A stretch of 64,000 nucleotides of DNA from Fontibacillus panacisegetis (GTDB lineage Bacteria > Bacillota > Bacilli > Paenibacillales > Paenibacillaceae), in NCBI RefSeq assembly GCF_900102215.1, contig NZ_FNBG01000005.1, positions 120,959 to 184,958 on the forward strand, given 5' to 3'. Under the pieces are notes generated by a model that was not told where the DNA came from, did no database searches, and saw nothing but the letters and a program-made list of their open reading frames with translations. The position numbers and the translations under genes were made by a program. This document shows positions 45,974 to 54,248 of this stretch, in pieces (position 1 is the first letter of the stretch; each line of letters opens with the position of its first letter).

Positions 45974-47167
45974 ATGGAAGCCCACTTAACGATAGCAATC
46001 TATTTCATTTACGTTTGCCTCGTATTAATTGGAATAGGTATTGCGCTATTGTTCTTTATGAAAATCAGGCATATTCGAATACAGCGAAAAAAAGAGTTCT
46101 ATCTTCAGAAGCATCAAGACTATTTTAAGTTTATACAATTGCATTTGAATGGGGTTAGCGCCCTTCCCTTGCCTCCAGGTTCATTGACGAAGTTGGAGAG
46201 AAGGGTGATTCAGGAGAAATCAATTGAATGGATTGAGCAGCTAAAAGGCGATTTACGCGAAAAACTGATTACGCTCTGTCAAGATGCAGGATTTGTACAG
46301 GACGACATCAAGCTGCTCGACAGTTTGTTCTATGGACGCAGAATTGCGGCGGCATACCGACTTGGTGGCATGAGGTCGGCTGAGGCAGTGCCAAGACTTC
46401 TGTCTATGATGGAGCAAGAAAAATACAGTGCGCTGACGATTGTGCTGGCTCGCGCCATATCCAAAAGCGCAGAGCGTGGAGATCAGCTCAAGGAAATGCT
46501 TCATCATCTTCTTCGTCATGGAAAGCCGATTCATAATATGGCTGCCGACATCATTATGGAGACTCGGCTTGACGCGAGCCGCATTCTGGTGAAGCTGCTG
46601 GAAGATGAAAATTCAGATTTTGTAAAAGTGGCTCTAGCTGCGATGTGGGGTCAGGCAATTCCGGAAGTTGTTCCTGCGCTCGACCGCCTGGTTGTAGCAG
46701 AGGAGAAAGATGTCCGTGCGGAAGCAGTCAAGTTATATTTGAGCTCTAATCCGGTGTTGAAGGATGAGACAATTAGAGACTTGATGTCAGATAGTGATTG
46801 GGAGGTTAGAGCAACAGTAGCCAAATCACTGGGAACGATGCATGCGGCAGGGAGCATTCCACTTCTTCGTACAGCATTGCAGGATGCCAACTGGTGGGTG
46901 CGGAACAATAGCGCCGAGAGTCTTGCGTTGCTGGGAGAGACAGGTTTTGAGGTGTTATGCCAAATCGCCAAGCATGGCTCGGGAGTAGAGCGAGAAATTG
47001 CGCTCTATCATATTGAGCGGACGATGCTTCAGGATGGCGATCATCAGAAACTCGACCAAATGGTAGCCTACAACAAAAAAAAGCTGCTGTACGAACGGTA
47101 TTTCGGTGTTTCCGAGAGTACGAAAGTTCGTCAGGTAGCAGCGGTCGGAGGGGATTATACTGCTTAG
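45974..47167 (+). CDS. HEAT-repeat membrane protein
   Basis: This is a 397-residue protein with one N-terminal transmembrane helix (about 5-30) followed by a basic stretch and a cytoplasmic helical solenoid. HEAT-like repeats are visible in the second half (for example LLEDENSDFVKVALAAMW, LMSDSDWEVRATVAKSLG, ALQDANWWVRNNSAESLA). HEAT arrays usually bind other proteins, so it may scaffold the neighbouring synthase. The glycosyltransferase gene begins before its stop codon if the CTG start there is used. Confidence 0.8.
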   Translation: MEAHLTIAIYFIYVCLVLIGIGIALLFFMKIRHIRIQRKKEFYLQKHQDYFKFIQLHLNGVSALPLPPGSLTKLERRVIQEKSIEWIEQLKGDLREKLITLCQDAGFVQDDIKLLDSLFYGRRIAAAYRLGGMRSAEAVPRLLSMMEQEKYSALTIVLARAISKSAERGDQLKEMLHHLLRHGKPIHNMAADIIMETRLDASRILVKLLEDENSDFVKVALAAMWGQAIPEVVPALDRLVVAEEKDVRAEAVKLYLSSNPVLKDETIRDLMSDSDWEVRATVAKSLGTMHAAGSIPLLRTALQDANWWVRNNSAESLALLGETGFEVLCQIAKHGSGVEREIALYHIERTMLQDGDHQKLDQMVAYNKKKLLYERYFGVSESTKVRQVAAVGGDYTA

Positions 47168-48587
47168 AGATATACTGCTGATCTATGGGTTGTTCGCTAC
47201 TTATTATGTAATGACAGTAAATATTATTTACTTTTCAATTATGGCCTTTTCTTTTCGTAACATTATGACCATCTTCCGAAGAGCGGCATTTTCAAAGTTT
47301 AATACGCTCTCCGGTTCAGAGCTGGTACCATCCATTTCTTTGCTGGTTCCAGCTTATAACGAAGAGCTGACCGTCATCGAGAACGTGAAATGTCTAATGA
47401 CCTTGAATTATCCAACCTATGAAGTCATCGTTATTAATGATGGATCTAGTGATGACACGCTGGAAGTGCTTCGTAACGAGTTTGGACTTGAACCTCTGCC
47501 GAATCCGGAGATGAGGAACTCGATTGATTGTCAGCCGGTTAATGCTGTCTACTATAATCCTCAGTATCCGCATCTCTATGTAATAGATAAACCGAATGGC
47601 GGTAAAGCGGATTCTCTCAATGCAGGCATTAATTTATCACACTATCCGCTTATTTCTTCAATCGATGCCGATTCATTGCTAGAAAAGGATGCTTTGATTC
47701 GTATGGCCAGAATGTATATGGAGAACCCTGAGGAAACCGTCGCTATTGGTGGGGATGTACGTATTGCTAACGGTTGTCATATCGAGAACGGTGCGGTAAA
47801 GGAAGTTTCTCTGCCGCGTAAAATGTGGCCGATGTTTCAGGCTGTGGAATATTTGAAAGCTTTCCTTGGCGGGCGGATTGGCTGGAGCTCAATCAACGGT
47901 TTGATTATTGTCTCTGGAGCCTTCGGGTTGTTCCGTAAAGATTACGTCATCGCCGTGGGCGGATACCGGGGAGGTTACCCGGGCGAAGACATGAACATTA
48001 TTATCAAGCTTCATCGCTACATGCTGGAGAACAAGCTTAAATACCGGATCGCCTTCTGTCCTGAGGCTGTATGCTGGACTCAAGCTCCGGATTCGTACCG
48101 AATTTTGTCCAATCAGCGTAAGCGCTGGGGACGTGGTAATTTAAAAAACATGATCGAGAACTACGACATGGCGTTCAAACCGAAATACAAGGTTATGGGG
48201 CTTCTAACGATGCCTTACAATATTATTTTTGAAGCATTGAATCCTTATTTCAAAATAACAGGACTGCTGGCATTGATCGGTTACACGGTGATCGATATGA
48301 CGCACTGGAGAATTTTGCTGGTGTTCGGGCTAGTGAATATTCTTAGTGGATATTTGCTCAGCATCGGTGCGTTGCTACTGGAGGAGCTTGCATTCAAGCG
48401 ATTTAACAAAGTGTCTGATTTAGCCCGCATGATGCTTTATTCAGCACTTAAGTTTTTTGGGTATGCCCAGCTTGGAGGACTATGGCGTATTCAAGGGCAT
48501 ATTCAATATTTGCGTAACAATAACTCATGGGGAACCATGACGAGACAGAGTTGGAAAAGTGATAACGGGAATACCAAATCCGCGTAG
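47160..48587 (+). CDS. Processive membrane glycosyltransferase, family 2
   Basis: This is a polysaccharide synthase of the cellulose/hyaluronan/PgaC type. It has N-terminal membrane sequence, the GT2 motifs VINDGSSDD and SIDADS (metal-binding DxD), GEDMN with the catalytic Asp, and QRKRW, the processivity motif, followed by at least three C-terminal helices. The start is uncertain: CTG at 47160 lies 6 bases after GGAGGGG and gives MLRDILLIYGLF, a complete first helix, whereas TTG at 47190 truncates that helix and has no ribosome site. It uses a UDP-sugar, possibly made by the dehydrogenase downstream. Confidence 0.88.
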   Translation: MLRDILLIYGLFATYYVMTVNIIYFSIMAFSFRNIMTIFRRAAFSKFNTLSGSELVPSISLLVPAYNEELTVIENVKCLMTLNYPTYEVIVINDGSSDDTLEVLRNEFGLEPLPNPEMRNSIDCQPVNAVYYNPQYPHLYVIDKPNGGKADSLNAGINLSHYPLISSIDADSLLEKDALIRMARMYMENPEETVAIGGDVRIANGCHIENGAVKEVSLPRKMWPMFQAVEYLKAFLGGRIGWSSINGLIIVSGAFGLFRKDYVIAVGGYRGGYPGEDMNIIIKLHRYMLENKLKYRIAFCPEAVCWTQAPDSYRILSNQRKRWGRGNLKNMIENYDMAFKPKYKVMGLLTMPYNIIFEALNPYFKITGLLALIGYTVIDMTHWRILLVFGLVNILSGYLLSIGALLLEELAFKRFNKVSDLARMMLYSALKFFGYAQLGGLWRIQGHIQYLRNNNSWGTMTRQSWKSDNGNTKSA

Positions 48588-48675
48588 TCATCCTGCTTTA
48601 TATGGAAAGGGGATGATAACGGAATCAACGAGCCAACACCATGGCTAAATATTAAATTTAAGGAAGGCGGGATGA

Positions 48676-49485
48676 ATGGTGCCAAACACAGCATTGCAAA
48701 GTGAAAAGGAGCAATACAGCACCTATTTAGATATTGAGCAAAGCGTTAGTGGTACTGCATTTGAGACGAACGGTATTGTGTTCATTTCATGCGCAGGAGG
48801 ACCTTCTTATATGGAGAAGCAAGTACGCGGCATTTTGGAGTCCCAGCCGGGATTGTCCTTTGAAATTTGGAACGGACAGGAGAACGGAGATATGTTCATT
48901 CTTTTGCCCGGGCAATCGTTAGATGCTGTACATTTCCAAGGATTGCTGCTGAAGCAGCGTTTGGGAGAAATTGTAACGGTTTTCGTGCCAAGTATGACGC
49001 TTGCAGGCTTTTCCCAACGGGAAGAAATTACTCAACAAGTGTTGAAACAAATGGAAGAGTCTGTGAAGCAAAATCCTACAGGTGATATTCACATTTTTTC
49101 GAAAGAGGAAATGCGTTCCGTACGCAGTCGTGTTTTGATCGTTGAAGGTGATGCAACAGTACGTGAGTTTCTGCAAATTCGCCTGCGGATGCAAGGCTAT
49201 GAGACCATTGTTGCGGATAACGGATTAACTGCTCTTGAGTTAATTGGAAAATGGGAGCCTGATCTCGTGCTGACCGAACTGAATTTATATGGCATTGACG
49301 GGCTTCCTTATATTCATCATATTCAGCAGTTAAATGTTTCTGTAGTACCTAAAATTGTTGTGTTGACTGAACAGCGTGTGGAGCAGACCATTAGCCTTTG
49401 CTTCCAAAATGGAGTGGATGACTATATTACGAAGCCGTTTTCTCCTGTTGAACTGGATGCGCGAATCCGTCGTTGCATTCAATAA
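48676..49485 (+). CDS. Response-regulator-like protein with degenerate receiver domain
   Basis: This is a 269-residue protein with an unrecognised N-terminal domain (1-145) and a C-terminal receiver (about 151-269). The receiver keeps the Thr of VVLTEQ and the Lys of YITKPF, but the phosphoacceptor Asp is Glu201 (LVLTELNL), and one of the acidic-pocket residues is Gly158 (IVEGD). It probably cannot bind Mg2+ or be phosphorylated normally. The N-terminal segment ENGDMFILLPG faintly resembles a degenerate GGDEF turn. Its place between synthase and sugar dehydrogenase suggests post-translational control of polysaccharide synthesis. Confidence 0.8.
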   Translation: MVPNTALQSEKEQYSTYLDIEQSVSGTAFETNGIVFISCAGGPSYMEKQVRGILESQPGLSFEIWNGQENGDMFILLPGQSLDAVHFQGLLLKQRLGEIVTVFVPSMTLAGFSQREEITQQVLKQMEESVKQNPTGDIHIFSKEEMRSVRSRVLIVEGDATVREFLQIRLRMQGYETIVADNGLTALELIGKWEPDLVLTELNLYGIDGLPYIHHIQQLNVSVVPKIVVLTEQRVEQTISLCFQNGVDDYITKPFSPVELDARIRRCIQ

Positions 49486-49525
49486 CAATCAGAAAAGACA
49501 AACAGATAACTGGAGGTAGGAGCCT

Positions 49526-50887
49526 GTGAATAAACATTATCGAACTTTATTGGATGCAATAGAAACAAAAAACGCCGTACTGGGTGTAGTTGGCCTAGGA
49601 TATGTTGGTTTGCCGCTGGCAGTAGAAATGGTGAAGCAAGGCTTTCGCGTAATCGGGATCGATCTTGATCCAGTGAAAATAAACAAAATAAATAAAGGTG
49701 AATCGTACATTCACGATATTTCATCCGATACTTTAGCTCAAGCAGTGCAATCTGGACGGTTCAAGGCAACCGATGATTATTCGTCAATTCGGGATATTGA
49801 TGCCATCAGCATTTGCGTGCCAACCCCACTTAGTGAGAATCAGGATCCGGATACCTCTTATATCGTAATGGTTGTAGATCAAATCAAGCGTTATATGAAA
49901 AAAGGTGTGCTTATTACTCTGGAAAGCACGACATATCCCGGGACGACCGAAGAGCTTATCCAGAATGAGCTGGAGAAACTAGGTTATGTTGTTGGGGAAG
50001 ACTTCTTTTTATGCTTCTCGCCAGAGCGGGTTGATCCATCTAATATACGATTTAATACATTTAACACGCCTAAAGTGATCGGTGGCACAACAGAGGCTTG
50101 CCTTTCTCTTGGAATGGCAGTTTATAGTAAATATGTTGAGACTGTAGTTCCGGTTTCTACACCGAAAGTAGCGGAAATGTCCAAATTGCTTGAGAATACG
50201 TTCCGAAGTGTCAACATTGCATTCATTAACGAAATGGCAATGATGTGCGACCGGATGGGAATAGATATTTGGGAGGTTATCGATGCAGCGAAGACAAAAC
50301 CATTTGGCTTCATGCCGTTTTATCCGGGTCCGGGAATTGGTGGACATTGCATTCCATTAGATCCGATGTACCTGTCATGGAAAGCCAAAGGTTTTAGATT
50401 CTACAGCCAATTCATTGAGCTGGCTCAATCTACAAACGATAACATGCCTTATTATGTTGTGAACAAAACTTCCAAAATTTTGAATGAGTATGCAAAATCG
50501 ATCAAGAAATCTAATATTCTCGTGCTTGGAATGGCGTATAAACCAGATATTAGTGATCTGCGTGAATCACCAGGCCTTGAAGTCTATGAGCTTTACAAAG
50601 ATAGCGGTGCAAATGTCGAATACTACGATCCTTACGCGACGAGTTTCCGTGACAAAAATGGAGTTACAGTGTACAGCGTTGAATATGATCTGGAGAAATT
50701 CGGTTCGTATGACTGCATTGTGCTTGTAACAAATCATAGCGATTTGGATTACGGAGCGATTGCAAGTCTTGGAGTGCCGATTGTGGATACGCGCAATGCA
50801 TTCAAAGAATTCAAGCTTCCGCACATATACAAAATTGGGCATTCGGTGCAACAAGTTATCGAGCAAGAAGCTCTCACTGTCGGATAA
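49526..50887 (+). CDS. Nucleotide-sugar (UDP-sugar) 6-dehydrogenase
   Basis: This 453-residue enzyme oxidises C6 of a UDP-sugar to a uronate with two NAD+. It has the NAD motif GVVGLGYVGLPLA, the STTYPGTTEE segment, FSPERVDPSN, the catalytic lysine/asparagine helix (KLLENTFRSVNIAFINE) and the catalytic cysteine in GIGGHCIPLDP. The pattern is closer to the WbpA/WecC group (N-acetyl-hexosamine dehydrogenases) than to Ugd, but the substrate is not certain. GTG 49526 follows TGGAGG. It would supply an acidic sugar for the polymer. Confidence 0.9.
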   Translation: MNKHYRTLLDAIETKNAVLGVVGLGYVGLPLAVEMVKQGFRVIGIDLDPVKINKINKGESYIHDISSDTLAQAVQSGRFKATDDYSSIRDIDAISICVPTPLSENQDPDTSYIVMVVDQIKRYMKKGVLITLESTTYPGTTEELIQNELEKLGYVVGEDFFLCFSPERVDPSNIRFNTFNTPKVIGGTTEACLSLGMAVYSKYVETVVPVSTPKVAEMSKLLENTFRSVNIAFINEMAMMCDRMGIDIWEVIDAAKTKPFGFMPFYPGPGIGGHCIPLDPMYLSWKAKGFRFYSQFIELAQSTNDNMPYYVVNKTSKILNEYAKSIKKSNILVLGMAYKPDISDLRESPGLEVYELYKDSGANVEYYDPYATSFRDKNGVTVYSVEYDLEKFGSYDCIVLVTNHSDLDYGAIASLGVPIVDTRNAFKEFKLPHIYKIGHSVQQVIEQEALTVG

Positions 50888-50915
50888 GGTTCGGAGTATA
50901 AAGTTGGGGGAGGAA

Positions 50916-51845
50916 ATGAAAATCAAACTATTTAACTTAAAATACAGGGGAAGGCTTTTAATAATGATTGGGGTGATTCCTCTAGTATCTCTTCTTTTCT
51001 TGTTTCGTCCTCCCTCTGCTTCTGAGCCAAAAGCAACCTGGCTATGGAATACGGAATTGATTGAAGATCATGCAGAAGACATCATTTCTTTTGCTAAATC
51101 TCAAGGAGCCAAGGTCATCTTTCTGCATATTTCGCAGAAGATAGACAATGAAGCTTACCGTCAATTCATCAGCCTGGCCAGTTCTTCTAAAATTGAGGTT
51201 CATGCATTAAATGGTAAACCCGAATGGGCTTTAAGGGAATTTCGCCATGAGGGCGATGCGTTTCTGTTATGGGTGAAAACATACAACGAAGCAGTCGACC
51301 CGAAAGAGAGATTCACTGGTGTTCAATATGATGTAGAGCCGTATTTGCTTAAAAATTGGAAAAAGGATCAGGCGAGTATTGTAGAACAGTGGATGGAGAG
51401 CGTTCGCGTCTGGATTGAGTACAGCCAGAGTGTTGATTTACCGATCGGAGCTGCAGTACCTTTCTGGTTGCACGAAATTAGCCATCCAGCAATGGGAGTC
51501 GACATTCCTCTTAGTGAATGGATGGTTGATAAATTCGATTATTTAGCCATTATGGCGTATCGAAATGATGCTGAGCGGGTGTATGACATATCCAGATTGA
51601 TACTAGCTGAAAGTGATCGCAAGAAAAAGAATGTCTGGGTGGGTATAGAGCTTGGAAAGAGCAATGAAGGACCGGGTGTGTCATTCCATGATAAATCGGT
51701 CATATCATTTGTGAATGAAACGAATAAATTGGAAAAATTAGCAGGACGGCACACCTCGTTCTCAGGTATTGCCATCCATAGCTATGATACGTGGTACAAC
51801 AAACTGATGCTGACGAAAACAGCGTTAAATAAAGAAAATAAGTAG
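50916..51845 (+). CDS. Membrane-anchored TIM-barrel glycosidase-like protein
   Basis: This is a 309-residue protein with an N-terminal anchor (LLIMIGVIPLVSLLFLF) and an extracytoplasmic domain. The domain looks like a TIM barrel, with VIFLHISQ, the acidic motif GVQYDVEPYLL at about 140-150 (similar to the DxE active-site strand of GH18-like enzymes) and the late strand FDYLAIMAYRN. I chose ATG 50916 behind GGGGGAGG; the frame is open upstream into the dehydrogenase gene. It is the last gene of the polysaccharide operon, and a role in cutting or modifying the polymer is inferred. Confidence 0.72.
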   Translation: MKIKLFNLKYRGRLLIMIGVIPLVSLLFLFRPPSASEPKATWLWNTELIEDHAEDIISFAKSQGAKVIFLHISQKIDNEAYRQFISLASSSKIEVHALNGKPEWALREFRHEGDAFLLWVKTYNEAVDPKERFTGVQYDVEPYLLKNWKKDQASIVEQWMESVRVWIEYSQSVDLPIGAAVPFWLHEISHPAMGVDIPLSEWMVDKFDYLAIMAYRNDAERVYDISRLILAESDRKKKNVWVGIELGKSNEGPGVSFHDKSVISFVNETNKLEKLAGRHTSFSGIAIHSYDTWYNKLMLTKTALNKENK

Positions 51846-51978
51846 GGAGAAAACAATCTGTTGCTGTTATGGCTTCGGGTTGTTTCTTTTTATGGATATA
51901 ATCAGATAGAGGAAAGTACTTAATTTTTGATATAATTATTGTAATTATGTGAAAACGTTCGTGAATGGAGAGAATAGT

Positions 51979-52476
51979 ATGATACTGCACAAAGGAGAAA
52001 TTTTGTTTCGTCAGGGAGATGAGGGACAATTTCTGTACCATGTCAAAAGCGGATTGTTTAAAGTGACGAGATTGCATGAGAACGGCAACATGGTGTTATT
52101 TAACATTTTATATCCAGGAGAGACGGTTCCGCATCATTCCCTCATTTCACCAAAAGAGACGCATGGTACGGCTATCGCACTAATGAGAAGTGAAGTTGAG
52201 GTTATACCTGCTCAAGAATGGTATAAAGACCTGCAGACTAATCCGGAAAAGCCATTACAGGTGGCAGCGCTGTTGCAGGAAAAGGTACGGTTTATGCAGG
52301 AACGGCTTGATCATTTGACAGTAGGAACACCTGCGGAACGGCTTCAGCTACTGACAAAGTGGTTAGGACAACATGCCCATGGAATACCGTTAACTGATTA
52401 TTTGACCCAGGAGGAGATCGGTCAGTTAATTGGTGTACGCCGTGAGACGGTTAACCGGTTATTACGTGGACAATAA
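51979..52476 (+). CDS. Crp/Fnr family transcriptional regulator without cysteines
   Basis: This is a 165-residue regulator with an N-terminal cyclic-nucleotide-binding-like beta domain (GEILFRQGDEGQFLYHVKSG), a dimerisation helix and a C-terminal helix-turn-helix (LTQEEIGQLIGVRRETVNRLL) with the Arg-Glu recognition-helix residues typical of TGTGA-type binding. It contains no cysteine, so it cannot hold the Fe-S cluster of Fnr. It is shorter than most Crp proteins. I chose ATG 51979 behind GGAGA. It faces hmp, whose promoter carries a near-perfect Crp/Fnr palindrome, so hmp is a likely target. Confidence 0.9.
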   Translation: MILHKGEILFRQGDEGQFLYHVKSGLFKVTRLHENGNMVLFNILYPGETVPHHSLISPKETHGTAIALMRSEVEVIPAQEWYKDLQTNPEKPLQVAALLQEKVRFMQERLDHLTVGTPAERLQLLTKWLGQHAHGIPLTDYLTQEEIGQLIGVRRETVNRLLRGQ

Positions 52477-52553
52477 ACGTTTATACGAAAATTGAGCATG
52501 CTACTAAGTGCATGCTTTACAGCTTAACCGGCAAGTTTAGAGTCAAATATAGT

Positions 52554-52584
52554 AAAAAACCTGCATATTATTTGCAGGTTTTTT
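52554..52584. terminator. Bidirectional terminator between the Crp/Fnr gene and hmp
   Basis: AAAAAACCTGCA pairs with TGCAGGTTTTTT around a short loop, symmetrical for both converging genes. Confidence 0.92.
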
Positions 52585-52592
52585 GTTAAATG

Positions 52593-53795
52593 TTAATTAA
52601 GACTGCCAGCAGGGCCAAAAAACTCGAAGTGGGTACGGTCCTTAGGAATGCTCCATTCTTTCAGAGCAAGGTTAACGGCACGCATGAAAGGCGTCGGACC
52701 GCAGAAGTAGAAATCTGCTCCAGAATCGACAACCGTTTTGAGCCAAGGTAAATCGATGAATCCGGTTTTATCACATGGTTCACCTGCTGCAGGAGACTCA
52801 TATATAACATACGAGCGTAGTTGATCATATTTGCGATCAAGATCAGTAATATGTTCCTTCAAGGCATGATATTTTCCCGAACGGGCAGCGTGGATAAAAG
52901 TAATATCCTGTTTGGTTTCATTCTCTAGAAGCGTCTCCAGCATACTGACCATAGGAGTGAGACCAACACCGCCGCTTATGAGTACGACCGGATTTTCTTT
53001 GGATTGATCAAGAGTGAACTCACCTGCTGGAGCACTGATTTCAAGAATGTCACCCTCATTAACTTCTTGATGAAGGTAACTGGATACTATACCTGCGGGC
53101 TGATCGTTTATCGCATCTTCGCGTTTTACAGTGATACGATAGTAGGGATGACCGGGAGAAGCAGACAGACTATAGTGCCGGAGATGAGTAAATTCTTGAT
53201 GATCCGGCTTCACCCGAACCGTAATATACTGACCAGGCAGATACGTGGATATTTCACCGCCGTCTTCAGGTATTAAGTAGAATGAAGAGATAACTTCACT
53301 TTCCTGTACCTTACGATCCACAACGAAGCGGCGAAAGCCTCTCCAGCCCCCTTGTTTCTCTTCAGCTTGATTATACATGTCTGCTTCAACACTAATAAAT
53401 ACGTCGGCGATTACACCGTAGGCCTTTGCCCATGCATCAATGATCTCATCGGTTGCCGCATCACCTAATACCGTTTTGATAGCTGCTAGCAAATTTTGTC
53501 CTACAATCGGATAGTGCTCCGGTTGTATGCCAAGTGCACGGTGCTTCTGTGCGATTCCTTTTACGACAGGAAGGATCTCTTCCAGACGGTCAATATGAGC
53601 TGCGGCTGCGTATACTGCATTCGCTAGGGCTGTAGGCTGTTTTCCTTGACGTTGGTTCGCGTGATTAAAAACATTAAGCAGTTCAGGATGATTTTTAAAC
53701 ATCGTTTGATAGAAAGTTTTAGTAATCGTTTCTCCATGAATTTCAAGTACAGGAACAGTTGCTTTGATGATCTCTATTGTTTTGGAGTCCAGCAT
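52593..53795 (-). CDS. hmp: Flavohemoglobin (nitric oxide dioxygenase)
   Basis: Hmp converts nitric oxide to nitrate using O2, heme, FAD and NAD(P)H. The 400-residue protein has an N-terminal globin domain (about 1-138, proximal His in the PEHYPIV helix), then a ferredoxin-reductase module with the FAD motif RHYSLSASP, the NAD(P) motif [10 protein letters not shown] and the terminal YFCGPTPFM and FEFFGP. ATG 53795 follows GAAGG. The gene is monocistronic, closed by a terminator, and preceded by a Crp/Fnr-type palindrome. Confidence 0.97.
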   Translation of the reverse strand: MLDSKTIEIIKATVPVLEIHGETITKTFYQTMFKNHPELLNVFNHANQRQGKQPTALANAVYAAAAHIDRLEEILPVVKGIAQKHRALGIQPEHYPIVGQNLLAAIKTVLGDAATDEIIDAWAKAYGVIADVFISVEADMYNQAEEKQGGWRGFRRFVVDRKVQESEVISSFYLIPEDGGEISTYLPGQYITVRVKPDHQEFTHLRHYSLSASPGHPYYRITVKREDAINDQPAGIVSSYLHQEVNEGDILEISAPAGEFTLDQSKENPVVLISGGVGLTPMVSMLETLLENETKQDITFIHAARSGKYHALKEHITDLDRKYDQLRSYVIYESPAAGEPCDKTGFIDLPWLKTVVDSGADFYFCGPTPFMRAVNLALKEWSIPKDRTHFEFFGPAGSLN

Positions 53796-53836
53796 TATGG
53801 CTACCTTCTTTCATAAGAATTATCGCTTGCGTAACA

Positions 53837-53842
53837 AGTATG
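53837..53842 (-). promoter_or_regulatory. Candidate -10 element of hmp
   Basis: CATACT on the minus strand would place the transcription start near 53830. This is exactly 41.5 bp from the centre of the upstream palindrome, the classical geometry for activation by Crp/Fnr proteins. No good -35 is visible, as expected for an activated promoter. Confidence 0.45.
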
Positions 53843-53860
53843 GCATCAGGCTAATACGTC

Positions 53861-53882
53861 TATTGTGACCCTCGTCACACTA
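53861..53882. promoter_or_regulatory. Crp/Fnr-type operator upstream of hmp
   Basis: TGTGA-CCCTCG-TCACA at 53864-53879 is an exact match to the Crp/Fnr consensus TGTGA-N6-TCACA. The symmetry extends to 9-base half-sites with eight matches. It lies about 70 bases upstream of the hmp start codon. Confidence 0.8.
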
Positions 53883-54000
53883 AAGATTTCTGAAATGTGA
53901 ACTTGTATTATTTTGCAATGAAAAAGATCACATCATTCATACGATTTATTCAAAAACGAAATTTAAGTAGTGACAAGCGGTTTAGTCATAAACGAATTTG

Positions 54001-54009
54001 TGTTATAAT
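54001..54009 (+). promoter_or_regulatory. Extended -10 promoter of the YitT-family gene
   Basis: TGTTATAAT is a perfect extended -10; TTTAGT is at the -35 position. The start site near 54016 gives a leader of about 230 bases. Confidence 0.7.
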
Positions 54010-54015
54010 ATGAAT

Positions 54016-54248
54016 AGACAAAAACAGAAAGGATCAGGATACCATGTGTTCCCGAAGGACGAATTCCCCAAGGACGATTTGGAAACGTTGTGATCTCTCT
54101 TACACATAGCTTTTTTCGTGGAGCGTCGGTTTATGGCCAACAACCCAACGAAAGAAGAGTGTGAAGATGCGAAGGATTGAGTCTTCCAGGACCTTCTTCG
54201 TAGGGAGTTGCCGTAAGGTCAACCAAACTACGATAAGAGGGATTCCTA
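54016..54248 (+). ncRNA. Structured 5' leader of the YitT-family gene, class unknown
   Basis: The leader contains several pairable elements: ATGTGT (54044) with ACACAT (54102) just before six T residues (54111-54116); CCAA/TTGG at 54068-54082; ACGAA-GAAG (54148-54157) with CTTCTTCGT (54193-54201); GAAGA/TCTTC inside it; and a hairpin at 54200-54231 with GTAG/CTAC, GTTG/CAAC and CC/GG closing a GTAA tetraloop. The last two structures share bases at 54200-54201 and are mutually exclusive at their ends. It does not fit the S-box, T-box, M-box or ykkC patterns that I know. Confidence 0.45.
54044..54109 (+). CDS. Possible 21-residue leader peptide
   Basis: An ATG preceded by AGGATCAGGA opens a 21-codon frame in the YitT leader, MCSRRTNSPRTIWKRC and five more residues, ending just before the T run. 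It is Arg-rich. It may be a chance frame or an attenuator peptide; the evidence is only the ribosome-site-like sequence and position. Confidence 0.2.
   Translation: MCSRRTNSPRTIWKRCDLSYT

Noticed and set aside
50760..50915. Upstream extension of the last polysaccharide-operon gene
   Set aside because: It overlaps the dehydrogenase gene; the strong GGGGGAGG site and a membrane anchor point to ATG 50916.
51925..51978. Possible autoregulatory Crp/Fnr site upstream of the regulator gene
   Set aside because: A TGTGA half-site is present, but the second half (TCGTG) does not match.
52496..52515. GCATGC...GCATGC repeat after the Crp/Fnr gene
   Set aside because: The short stem lacks a T run; the adjacent hairpin at 52554 is the better terminator.
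53899..53934. TGTGA ... TCACA between hmp and the YitT gene
   Set aside because: The half-sites are about 26 bases apart, far too distant for one Crp/Fnr dimer.
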